64,000 nucleotides of DNA from Daucus carota subsp. sativus (Eukaryota; Streptophyta; Magnoliopsida; Apiales; Apiaceae), in the NCBI RefSeq assembly GCF_001625215.2, contig NC_030386.2, positions 39,187,296 to 39,251,295 on the forward strand, given 5' to 3'. The position numbers and the translations under genes were made by a program. Positions within the stretch are counted from its first letter, which is position 1; every line of letters begins with the position of its first letter. This document shows, one piece after another, positions 12,855-25,295 of the stretch. The notes under the pieces were generated by a model that did not search any database, was not told where the DNA came from, and worked only from the letters and a program-made list of their open reading frames with translations.

Positions 12855-13860
12855 CTTATAAGTGATTAAAATGTTTGGAAAATAAGCAGAAATTTTGAAA
12901 CAAAAATTAGCATTCTCAACTTTTTATAAGTGCTTCTTGACCTTTTACACACAAACGATGCAAATAAATGTTTGTAACTTATAAATCAGAAGTCCGGCTT
13001 TTAAGCCGGAAACAAACACCCCCTAAATATACTCGTACTCACAGACAAGATAGACTTTGGTCTGGTCGGGGCAGAAATGTAAAAACAGCGAGCAATGGAT
13101 GCTGTCGGTAGAGGTGGTTTTTTATGTTAACGAAAGTCACCAAATTAATTTTAAAATTTTTTAGCGGAAGTCAAATATGTGATTTTTTATAGTACGCGGC
13201 AATATTTTTGTAATTCGAAATAATAGAGATAAAAGGGGTTTATTTTACAAATTATTTAGAATGTTCTTTTTTTTTTTTTGATTTAGAATAAATAGTATTA
13301 AGATGAAGAGATCATTAATAGAGATTAGACAACTACTGTTCTTGCGTCACGAACCTCGTATTAATTCTAAAGACGAATAAATGCATGAGACTGATTTATT
13401 ATTTCGGGATCTCTATCACCGAATTTGTGTTTGGCTTCATAATTAAAATATGTTCTTAAATTATATAAATGATAAATAATTTTGTTATTTATTTCCTTTC
13501 TAAAAATAATTTAAAGATGATTTGATTGGTTACATCGATACGAATGTTAAGGTCAATTTTCATTTGTTTTAGACCTGACAATTTGGATGATCGGATCAGT
13601 ACCATAACTTTAGACTGTTAAGATTTTTTAAGTTCTCACTATTTCTCAAGCACATTCTAAACCCAAGAAAAAGTTAAAGCAATAAATAAACAGAATTTTG
13701 CTGAAAGAGGCTTTGTAACTTCGAAATCTTCTAAAGTTAACAGTTACAATTATAGGATAGCGGATGTTCTGAGGACAGGTCTAAAGTTTGCCAAGGAAAT
13801 TAATCATTTCGATGGCGTCGTAAATTAAATAGCCTCTTTGCACTCGGTATTACTCAACAA

Positions 13861-16800
13861 TTACAAAATCCTTATAGTCCAATCATCTGTGATCCGTACA
13901 CCGGGCTTGCGGATCGTTGGTACAGCCGGGGTCCGTCCTGGTCGAAGCATCAGAGGGCCGTCTTCTACATCAGCCTTCTGATTCGAAGGTTCAACGAGCG
14001 CTCCTTTATGTGCAGGTGAGTGTCCAAGAAGTATAATCCTCTCAACAGTACAGTCTGTGACAAATTGACTTTTTCCGGTTGCAGCAGGTGCTAGGTTTAT
14101 AGATGTGAGCTTTCCATTAGAGAATACAAAACGGCGATGGATATAAGATCCTTGCTGGAATGCAAAGCTCTTGCCATCGTCAACATAAAGCTCACCTTCA
14201 GCTTCACGGGAGCTATTAAGAGCTATCACCTAAGGATTGGAAAAATACATAATAGTAAACTTACGAAGACATAAGTTATCATCTCGGCAATGTAGCTCAA
14301 TATAACATGAATATATTTCAAAAAAAGCAAATGTACTTTTTAATAGTATAATTGTGCAACATAATGCAACTACTTGTCTTCCAAGAAGTTGGACGAGTGT
14401 ATTTCTTTCAAAGAATCACGTCGCCACTCAACATCAGAAGTTGATTCAAACTATATAACACATATTATTATTAAATAAAGGGAAAAAGACACTCGAAAAT
14501 TAGATACGTACCAGAGTATAGGGGTCATTTTCCATTTGTTTGGAACTTCTACGGAAACGATCTTTCCTTGGAATGATAGTTCCAGCCCGCTGAAAAGCAG
14601 GAATAGCCTCTTCTGATACATCTAACTTGTGAGTAACACCTCCCGTATATGCAGTTCCAGTTCTCATATCATACCATGATTGTTCTCCCGGTAAATATAC
14701 TGATACTTGTTTAGCACCCTGCTTGATAATATGATGCATTCAGTTTGCTGCAAACTAGGTTTTGAGAAAAGATAATCCAGAAAACTATCACAAAAAGGAT
14801 CCCAAGTGTCTCAGAATGCAAGTTAAGATATTGAGAAATCACCTCAGTATAGATTCCTTGGACTAAAATACTATTCCCAACCATGAAAGCTTCATCAGTG
14901 CCAAAGGTACCTTCATCAGAAGGAAATTCCATCCAAAGAGGCCGAACTACAGGGGTTCCACTCACATTTGCTTCTCGGAACAATGTGTAAAAATAAGGAA
15001 GTAACATGTACCGAATATGTATGGCTTCTCTGATTAGCTCAGTCTTGCGCTCTCTGTAGTCATTGTGAACTAAAGGTATTAACAGCCTTTTAAAAATTTA
15101 TACAATGTATCATACTGAACAGACACAGAAAGCTGTTTACAGATACAAAGCAAATAACTAATCAGTCAAGCAAGGTAATCCTTTCATTGCCCTACCAAGG
15201 GCAAGGAGATATACATTAAAAAAATTATCAGTTCTTTTTAAAAATGGGTGATGACTATGTTAAGATGAGAAAGAAATTTATGAAATTTATAATAAAGTGC
15301 TAATGATGACTGTATACAACTAGCCATCTCTGTATAATAAGAAGTGCATAATCTTAAAATACATCGACCACTATACAACATCACAGACATTAATAAGAGT
15401 ACAAGTTTAAAGTGGCTTAACTTTGACAACAGCTTCTCTATAAAAGCTTTAGTGGCTTAATTTGTAAATGTTACAAATAAAGAATTAATATTTTTATTTC
15501 TTCTGTTTCAAGGTAAAGGAACCCTGGAGATCCTTTTGAGTTTATAAAGATTGTTTATGTTAGCATACCAGCAACATGCTTTGAGTAATAATATTTATTA
15601 TAGCTAACATGTATAGAATGTCATACCCAAATAGCCAGGGTTCTCGTCTCTTGGTGTCATGATGTGCATGGCCCCTAAAAAAGGGATAGTAGGCACCTAC
15701 TTGATACCAACGAAGTAATAACTCAGGCTCAGGATTTCCAAAAAAGCCACCAACATCAGCACCTGAAATATATTGATATATATATAGAGATCATGAGTTC
15801 AGATAACTAGCTTAAGTCTTCACCCCTGATAAAACAAAGTTTACTAACCAGAGAATGCAAGCCCAGTAAGACCAAGTGTCAAAACCATTGGAACCGACAC
15901 CCTGAGCTGCTCCCATTCTGCTGTGTTGTCTCCTGTCCAAACTGCACCATACTTTTGGGTTCCCGGAAAAAATGCCCTTGACAAAACAAATGGCCTGTCA
16001 TTTCCACTTTCTCGTTTCACAAGTCCCCCAGCAGTAGCCATATGGAAGTAGTATCCATAGGCATTATGCAATTCTCGGTGTTCAACATTTCCATAGTGTA
16101 AAGCATCTCTAGGCATTGATATCTGCTCACATTAAAGAATTCATATGTAAAAAGTAAGTAGACAAGAAGGGTCTGCACTGTTGCACAAAGATTGCCCCTG
16201 TTAACCCCCAGAAATATAAAAATTGTATACACATCTATATATTCTTCCGAATTAAGTTTACTATTCTTCCTTCAACCCTGTGATCTTTTGGACAAAAGTG
16301 AGAATAGATTATTTATATAATCCTATATCTTTCTTCCTCTGACAGTATCATCTGTTGAACAACTGTGCATGGTAAGCAATTAAACATTTACATCATCATA
16401 TTCTTTCATCCCATTCCATCACACTGCTCAGGGAATTTGAATATTATGAAGAATGGATTTTACAAAGTACTGTGTTATCTTGTTTCTTTCCTACATCAAA
16501 ACACTACTGCAATGACATGGCCTAAACACAGACCCATTTCTCCTAATTATTACTATCATTGCAAATACATATAATATTTGCGAGGGAACATCACAACTTG
16601 CCACATGAACATGTATAGGATACGTCTCACCTATATATAAAAGTTGAGGGCTATAATTGTGATAAATAGTTATGGTTCTTGACCAAGTAAATCTTGGGCG
16701 TGAAACCCTCTCCCACACGTTTTTACAAATGTTAAAAAGGAGAGGCCATTTTTTGAAGATGCAATCTTGTGTTTGCTAAACCTGATTGCCTACGGCAGGA

Positions 16801-19155
16801 GGCGATCATATGTCGTATTGATAAAAGTTAATTTGGCGCAATAAAAAGGAAGAAATACGAGCTGTGCATAAAATATATTTATTTTCTATATTCTTCAGGG
16901 GTAAAACACAATCATATATTGTTTGTGCATATAATATATATTCTACGTCATGTGCATAAAGCTGTCCTAAGTAATACGGAAATACTACTGAAAATTACAT
17001 AAACAGTCTGCATTCATAAATAGCCAATATACATGACTTCATAATGTCACAAAGCTGCCCACTGCAACAAGCACAGATTGTAGGGGGCTAAATACAATTA
17101 CTAAAAATACCTCATTAGTTACTTTCTAAAAGGAAATACACTGTGTGATCAACTAGTCATTTACATGTTAAAATGTGACAATCTTGACTTCGGAGACAAT
17201 GAATGTTGTCATTTCAACATGTCGTTTCTCTCTTCACTGCTCTTAACATGAATGCCCTTGGTATACAGCACAGAGTTTATAAACAATACCACATGTATAT
17301 ACAATACTCTTACAGATTGCATCATCTTCACAACTTTGACAAAATTCACTAGATATATGTACTGTAGAAAAGGGGTTATTAAGTTGGTGGACAAGGGGGG
17401 CTGGGATTTGTACCAAAAATAAGCATGCAAAAAAGGTGATATATAAACTAAACATAGAATCAATTACCCTAGCAAGCTATACAATAATGCACAGACAACT
17501 GATGGCATTTTCATACTTAATGCAGATGGCACACACCCATATAATCAAAGAAAACAACATACCTCAGGACCATTAAACACAGAAGGTTCATTCATGTCGT
17601 TCCAGATGTACAGGGAAGGAGTTGAACCAACGTACTCCTGGTATGAGAACTTCTCACCCCACCACGACCTGATCTCCGGATTTACCATGTCAATGTAAGA
17701 TGAGGAGCCAGGCCAGCACCAGCCATCATAATCATTACCATTTGCATCCTTAACATAATACCCCTTCTCGGTAGCTTCCTTATGAATGTGATAGGAATTA
17801 TCCCTCTTTATGTGAGGATCAACAATGGTAACCATTTTCCTACCCTTAGCAGCCAATTTCTTCTGCATATCTTCTGGATTAGGAAAGAGCGCCCTATCCC
17901 ATGTAAAGTACTTCTTTCCATCTGTGTGTTCAATATCAAGCCATAAGACGTCATAGGGGATATCATGTTCGTCAAACTTAGAATCCACATTCTGAACATC
18001 TTCCTCATCCCTATAATTCCATCTACACTGATGATAAGCTGTAGCAAAAAGCTGAGGCAATGCTGACGTTCCGGTCACACTAGTATACTGCCTAATAACA
18101 TCTTTAGGTCCAGGACCCACAAAAAAGAACGCATCAACAACCCCTGCCTCACTCATCCAAAAAGTATCAATCCTACTCTGACCCGAAGGAAGCGTGATCG
18201 ATGACTCTGCATCCCACCCATCCTTAAGCACGTCAATCTGCATTTCAGCAGCATTCAACCAAAAAAACCCAGAAGTCCCCCTACTTTTCCCATGCCCAAG
18301 CATAAACGGAATTGACCCATAAAGCCCAAACGGCGACTCATGTAAATACTCAAAAACATCCAAATTAAACAACCTATACGGCTCCGAATCATCCACACCA
18401 GGACCCCTAGTAGGCTTCAATGCAAGACTAGTAGCATGCTCCGGAATCCCATAAACAAAACTAACATCATAAAACGACACATCAAAACTAATCGACTGAG
18501 GCCCATACGGCCTCCTATCCGTGTGCCCTTTCCACCTCTCCTCCCAATCCTCCCCTTCTTTCTTCACCCTCAACTGCTCGAAATCAAACAACCCATGTGA
18601 ATTCAAGGACATTACACTCTTCCCATCTTTCCCCCTCACCAAAACCTCAAAAGGGTCACTCCTCAACACAGCCTCATACTCCCCATTCAAATACACAACA
18701 TTCAAACCCCCCTTATTCTCCACACTCTCCAACCACAGCTTCTTCTCCAAAAAACCCGATTCGATCACATCCGGAACCTCAAATCTCTTCTTGGGTGGAT
18801 CCAAACTAGGATCCTCGTCAATCTTTAACCTCAATATCCCATCAGAATACACAGATAAGCTCAAAATCAAAGCTTTACTATGAATCTCCCCCTTTTCTTG
18901 ATTTTCTTGATCTTCCTCTTGATTTTCTTGATTCTTGGGCACCAAAAAGGCCTTCAAATCCCCATCGCTGACTTCAACATGGGTTGCAATCAGATTACAA
19001 GACATGGGTTTTCGAGATCGAGCCCTTTTACAAAATGGGGTCTGATTACAATTCCTAAACTCATCTTTTTTCCAAGAAAACACAGTGGTCAAGTGAGGAG
19101 CTACAAGTAGAATTACAAGGAGGTATAGATACAAATTGTGTGTGTATTTCATCAT
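13861..19155 (-). CDS. PSL5/RSW3: Glucosidase II alpha subunit (GH31, ER)
   Basis: Six exons: 19155-17563, 16122-15849, 15762-15627, 15053-14843, 14718-14512 and 14229-13861. All phases agree; about 929 residues against 921 in Arabidopsis. An N-terminal signal peptide ([18 protein letters not shown]) is followed by [14 protein letters not shown], typical of this subunit. The GH31 barrel has the nucleophile motif WNDMNEPS (Asp about 520) at the end of exon 1, and [10 protein letters not shown] in exon 2. It removes the two inner glucoses from N-glycans in the calnexin/calreticulin cycle; the missing ER-retention tail is supplied by the beta subunit. Arabidopsis mutants are known for cellulose (rsw3) and EFR receptor (psl5) defects. 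The first exon codes for more than half the protein. Confidence 0.95.
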
Positions 19156-20336
19156 GGTGTAATTTGAGGAGGTGTAATCATAATCAATTTAGCTGTTTTA
19201 GTTGAGACTTTTGAAGTCAAGAAGTAAAACCCTAGAAATATGGGAGAGAAATCTATGAACCAGTACTGGTAGGTTTGTTGTGTGTGAAGTAGCCAATAGT
19301 GTTGTCAGTTGTGAATATTGTGTGGTATCATTTAAATTTGGTTTTTTTTACAAGCATTTGATATGTAGTTTTTTTTGTTTCTTTTTTTGATATGTAAGTT
19401 TCCGAGTGAATGATATGAAATGTGATGATATTATTAAGAGTCCAGGGAATGAAAGGTTGAAAATATAATAAATAAAATAAGAATATAATTTTATGTGTTG
19501 AACATTATATGAAAAATGAGAGAGTGGGAACAAGATTATTTTTCATATTAGTTAGATTAGCGTTCTATTTTAAATTATTTGATTTTGAAATAAAAATGAA
19601 AATTATAAAAAAAAAATTCCGAACATAGTACAAGTTTTATTGTTACACATAATGACAAATCCGACAAGATCTGAAATCCGATTTAGGAAAAATATGAATT
19701 AAAATCTGGCTTTATATTTCTGGTATAATAAATTTCACCTGAAAATTTTGGCGAAGTTCACCGTGATCTAGCGTACCTTAATCCAATACAATCTTTTATA
19801 TATATATATAATATTTAATATATAAATCTACATTACATAATTACATATGTTTGTGATATATTTACAAATTATTTAAACAAACTTATCCATTTATAATCAT
19901 CTCATTAAATTATTGTTTATATTATTCTAAAATATTATAATAGAATATCATTTAGTTTATCTTAATATCGTGTCAAACACTCAAACCATATATTTTTGTA
20001 TTGATAAGATCATTTTTGGATTGATCGAGCCATATTCTGGTTCAATTTTTCAACCTATTTTAGATTTGTGCTGACCCCAAAAACAAGATCGGGTAACCCA
20101 ACAAGCCTACTATTGGTATTGATATACGTATTATTTGAACACATTACGGTTGACTTGCGATCATAACGCAAAGCATTGGAATTTCAGAGCGTCTCCTCCC
20201 CTACATCAAAAGTTCAAAACACTACGAAAGTCATTTATGTACAACATACAACTGAATGCCTAAACCTATTACTGGTGATGCTTCATGGCCGGCTTGGTAA
20301 CAATTCGGCCATTTTGACTCTTTACAAGCAGGGTTG
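19156..20336. other. AT-rich spacer
   Basis: Holds the 5' flank of the glucosidase gene and the 3' flank of the DUF3727 gene. A TA run lies near 19798. No gene or clear element is seen. Confidence 0.6.
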
Positions 20337-23300
20337 TTATCTTTCCCCGAACAATGACTCCAGCAGGGCAGCCTCTTCTTCCTGCAAAAGCAAGCACAGG
20401 AAGAAAGATATAATTAGGTAATAGTTAGTTTTCAATACAGCATGGTTTTCGCTGGGAAATGATTACTTACGACCAGGGCATTAAATTCAGTTTCCTCGTC
20501 TATGGCACTTATTGTAGCAGGGTCCTCCAAAAGCTCCTGATTACAGTCACAAACATGATCAACATACCGTTAAACTTAAATTATCATCTGATCAGTAGCA
20601 GAATGTTGCAGCAATAAGAGATTTAACAGTTGAGAAGAATGGGGATTACAAAAATTAAAATCTACACCACGTAAAATTCCTGGACACTGGTACTGTTACG
20701 GTACGGTAAGCGAATATGCTCCGTAAAGAGCAAGGCAAAATCTGCTCCGATAAGAGGCTGATGACATCTAATACTTACCTCTATAGTAAATAGCCTACAA
20801 CACTCTTGAATCGAGACATGAGCAGAAATAGAAATTAAAAACCAAATAGGAAAACGGCAATGACAAACTTCTTTCGAATTGTAGATCTTACTAAATTACT
20901 AGCAGGTAGAAAAAAACTAACTGCAACCAATTTAAATACAGAATGGTGGCAAGATAAAGCAGCAACAATTTCAACAAAAACGAGTCATTTAATTGAGCAA
21001 TAATAAAGGACTAAAAAAGTGGAATGGAGTTCCTTACATCATCAGCAATTTGCAGGCGCCCATCTTGATCCTGCATCCACATAAACAGAAAAGCTAAAAC
21101 TAGTGATAACATAAAAGATAGCCTCTGATAAAGAGACGAAAACGTACAAAATTATAAACTGAGGCCTGTCTATTTGACATTAAACTGTCTTCTATTTTAG
21201 TTCACATGAGGATGACTTGTAAAATCACAAATTCACAATGAGTTTATTTGTGTAAAAAACTTGGACTGCAGAAGGGATTTTATTTCTGGACGGTACTATA
21301 TTTTAAAGAGCCTATAACCAGAAAGTAGTCCAAGTATGTCATAGAATTGTGATCTACAATGGCGTATAATAAAAAACAGAATATGGGGTGCTAGGCAAGC
21401 TATTATAGTTTACCTTTGTGGCAACAAAAAGTAGTGGATCAGATGGTGTATAAATCATGTAATGAGAACCATCCTGCATAAGAAAATTTGATAGATCATA
21501 AATTAGGAGTAGAAAAAGAAAGTCAGCTCAAGATTGGCTATCCGTTTATCAGTATACAGATTCAACAAAAAGTTTTCATAATTTAACTTTTTAATATGTA
21601 ATGCAGAACCGTTTCCGGAGAGAATTAATGCTTGATCAATAATTCAAAATAATCTTTGAGGTGTTGTTAAAGAAAAAAACAGCGGATAAATCAAAGTGAC
21701 GTACTCTGAAGTGGCAACAAGGCTGCATAACGCAACTAAACCAGAACTTTCAAAATTTATTGAACAAGCACCAGAGGAAAGTTCATCACTTATGGACACA
21801 AATATGAAGCTATTATTATTTTAGGCACATTTTTCATCATGAGTATATTATCAATTGATGTTGGACGTCGTAATGACATGAGACAACTATGTCTGTTTAC
21901 TTTGTGTAGTTGTCTTTCTCAGCCATTTTTTTTGGTACCCAATTTGACTCTTCATAAATAGGCCCATAAAAACTTACCAGATGAAAGAAAGTAATTTCAA
22001 CGCCTTCATTAGGCAAACCATCTACATCTTCACCATCATCTGCATATGCCAAGACACCTTGATAAAAACTATATATGCATTCATATGAACATAGACTTAA
22101 CAGTAAAAAATTAAATCAAGAATGACCCGAAAAACAATAAACATTAAGTGATATATAGAGGCAGATAATGGTGTATATGGATATAACATACTGTTAAATA
22201 AGAATTTCAATAATGGTCTTGAGCAGTAACTGTATATGAATAAACCAAATTTGATACGTGTAGCAGCTGACTGCTGACAGACTAGGGCACTTAAACATTA
22301 TTATTTTATACCACTTAGTCCACAGCCAGACGCCTAGACTATTTACAAGTGTCTAGCACATAGCATTATATACCGTGTACGATTTGAATATGAAATTTCA
22401 TTAATATGGTGAAAATGGTCAAAAATAAGGACAGATACCTGTGCCAAATTCAAATATGTTATCCTCTGCGTAACAGAATCCTCCTCTAGCCGTATAGCAA
22501 AACCTGATACAAGGAAAAACAAAGGAAGGAGATTTGTAACTAAAACTCTAAAAGATTTTAAATTGACATAAAAAAAGGTACGGTACCATTATCCAAGTAC
22601 AAGTTAGTAGAAAGCATACCCACTGTGTATCAGGTGCATGTGTATCTTGGCAAGTGCATAGGCTGCCGTGGGAAGGAGAGCTTCGACTTCTTCATCACTG
22701 ACCTAAAATGCAAATGAATGTAAATTAATAAAGTAAAAAGTGTTAACATAGTTTTGAAAAATAAATGAAGGAAGACATCAAGAAAATTAAAAATTAACTC
22801 TCAAACTCAATTTATAAGAACAAATTTAAAACGAAGCGAAAACATACAGCTGACCATCCCTCAAAATTTGTACTCTTCATTATCTGAACAGGCCTGTGGC
22901 AAAAATAATTAGCATTAGAACATAACTTGGGATAAATAAATTTTCTTACCGGTATTCGTATCAATACTTACATATCAACTGGGCAAAGAAGCAAACAGTC
23001 ATCCCCTCTGGAGCTTCTAAACACTCTTCTGACTACACAATCTAGTGGGAAATTATTGGTGGAATCGACCTGTTCATGGTATTTTTCAAATTGTCATGCT
23101 TCATGAAATTAAAAACCACAAACAATTCCAAAGGATACTGTAAGAAGTGAACATTAGTAATTGATAAACGGAAAAGCTTTTTTTTTTTATACATATTAGC
23201 TTTGTGTAGTCGTCTTCAACTGTTAATAGGGAATTAGTCATATTCAGTTAGAAAATCTATTACTATTGTAGAATTCAGTACAATCACAAATATTCTAATT

Positions 23301-24196
23301 AACTTATCGACATCATTGCTCGCATTATTACGCTAATAATAACTTTCTAAAGTCACAACTTAATTCCTTATATTTATCAGAAATCATACATGAAATGCAG
23401 GGATTACAAAATTCACTAAAAAATCGTAAAAAATACATATCCCGGTTAGGCTCTCAGTACCTCCAAATCAATTATCAAAATTCATATACTTCCAGTTTGT
23501 TAGTTTCGTGTTCCTTATCTCACTTCAAATTTACCTCTACACACATCATCAAGCTAGCATAGCTCCAAATTACATAAACTAAACAAACATAACATGTAAC
23601 AAGTAACTACTACTAAAGCCACACAATTCCCCAACTAACTATTTCCGTTTGTTAGTTCCGCATTCCCTATCGTATTAACACACATCTTCACATCAATATA
23701 AATTCAATTAAACTACATAACAAGCGAGCATTAGTAATCAGAGCAACTAATCAATTCTTACAATGGTGACAATTCGCTTATTCGAAACCATGAGCACTTT
23801 CCCTTGCTCATCCACCACAAATCCAGCCGGCGGCTTCGGCATCGACTGATAAGCCTCTCCCTCATCCTCCTCCTCATCATCCACATCTCCGTGTTCGACA
23901 ACAAAATCACTAGCTCCAAAGCCTCTATACACATCACTATTCTTCTTATTCTTATAATTACCATTACCACTAGCCTTATTATTGTTATAATCAGGATTAG
24001 GCTTCTTTTTGCGCTTCTTATTGACGGGATTAGTGCTCTGCTTAGCGGCGCGGCAGGTGAATCGGAGAGAAGATACTGGTTTTCTAGGGTTTGGATTGTG
24101 AATTGAGAGTGAGAGTGGGGGTATAATTGGGATTAGTCTGTGTTTGAAGTGTGGGTAGAGTGAAATTGATGTGTTTGAAGATGAAGCGAACGCCAT
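20337..24196 (-). CDS. Plastid-type protein with DUF1292/DUF3727-like domains
   Basis: Ten exons: 24196-23762, 23069-22972, 22893-22848, 22702-22620, 22503-22439, 22039-21978, 21473-21414, 21070-21038, 20536-20471 and 20381-20337. The phases agree; 330 residues. The first ~50 residues are rich in Ser, Pro and basic residues, like a chloroplast transit peptide, followed by a Lys/Asn-rich linker and an acidic patch. PPAGFVVDEQGKVLM starts the conserved part. It continues with FRSSRGDDCLLLCPVDMPVQ, ALAKIHMHLIHSGFCYTARG, EGVEITFFHLDGSHYMIYTP and ends ALLESLFGER. This looks like the cyanobacterial/plant proteins of unknown function with DUF1292 and DUF3727; that family name is from memory and should be confirmed. 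No enzymatic motif was recognised. Confidence 0.85.
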
Positions 24197-25295
24197 TTCT
24201 TATGATTATATCAAGCCGTTATAATAGTTGGAGCAGTGTGTGTGTAAGTGTGTGTGTTTTTTTTTTTCAGGGTTTGCTCGCTTTGGTTTGTTTATCGGGC
24301 CACTTGTTGACTACTGTCGGCTGACATGTATTTTCGTCAGTTTTTTATAGGCTTAAAAAAATTGATATTCGGTTTTGAAGTTCAAATATTATATATATCA
24401 AAAATGTTCCTAATATCACATTAAAATATTATATTATATAATATTAGGATTTGTAATAATAAAAAACTACATGAGTTGACGTTTATAATAAGTGTTATTT
24501 TTTGTGACTTCCAAGATGAAATTTTATAAAATAATATTTAAAAATATATTGTTAGCATGTTGTTTAAGGTATTATTATTGGAAATTGTGATAAATCGGTT
24601 AAAACCCCTATCATATTCACTTAACTTTTTTTTTTTTTTACGACTGAAGTATGATTTTACCACTGAGCCACTCTCAACCCATATATTCACTTAACTTATT
24701 ATCATAAAAAGGTTGAATTTTCTTACATATTTAAATTATAGAAAACTGGTTTATACAAATTATTTTAAATGATTCAAAACTGCTTGTATAGAAAAGTCAA
24801 AAAGTATTATATATAAATAATTTCTTTTAACCAGTTAAAATATTTGCAAAATCAACGAGACAAAGATAATGAGAAATGAATAAATAGTAACAGAACTTTT
24901 ATTTTTGATTAGTCCATTGTTAGTCGCAGACTCGCAATAGGTAGCAATATTACTGTGACTAGTGCTTTTTTAATAGCATAGGTGAACGAACAGCCTCAAG
25001 AAATTGAGAATCGTCCCTCGAGATAATTGTTGTTTGATTGCACTAACAACGTACTTGTGCTCACTGTCCTGAAGCATTCACCTTCAGATGGCGAAAGATG
25101 AAAGAACAATTCTCACTCTCGTTTTACATAACAAGTACGGTAACATGTTCGGATTGACAAAAACAAACTTGAATGTACATAATTGTAACAATCTATATGG
25201 CAGTATAAGGTAAACAAAACACCACGATACGACTTCACTCTAATTCGAGATGCAAGAATGAAGGTACATATATTAAACTCAGGTAGAAACTTAAC
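24197..25295. other. AT-rich spacer with a SINE-head fragment
   Basis: A possible truncated SINE on the minus strand lies near 24630-24680, where GAGAGTGGCTCAGTGG resembles an A box and an A-run follows. The rest is the 5' flank of the DUF3727 gene and the 3' flank of the IST1-like gene. No gene is seen. Confidence 0.4.

Larger units (their letters stand above)
11404..13860. other. Spacer between UVR8 start and PSL5 end
   Basis: Contains the UVR8 5' flank and a duplicated block with a MITE inside it (12501-12854). A region rich in hAT-like ends (GACTGTTTGGGTG near 12780, AAACAAACACCCCC near 13008) may be a larger, diverged MITE. No gene is supported. Confidence 0.5.

Noticed and set aside
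12780-13025. A separate hAT-type MITE from GACTGTTTGGGTG to AACACCCCC
   Set aside because: The ends pair only loosely and no target duplication is seen. Mentioned within the spacer entry only.
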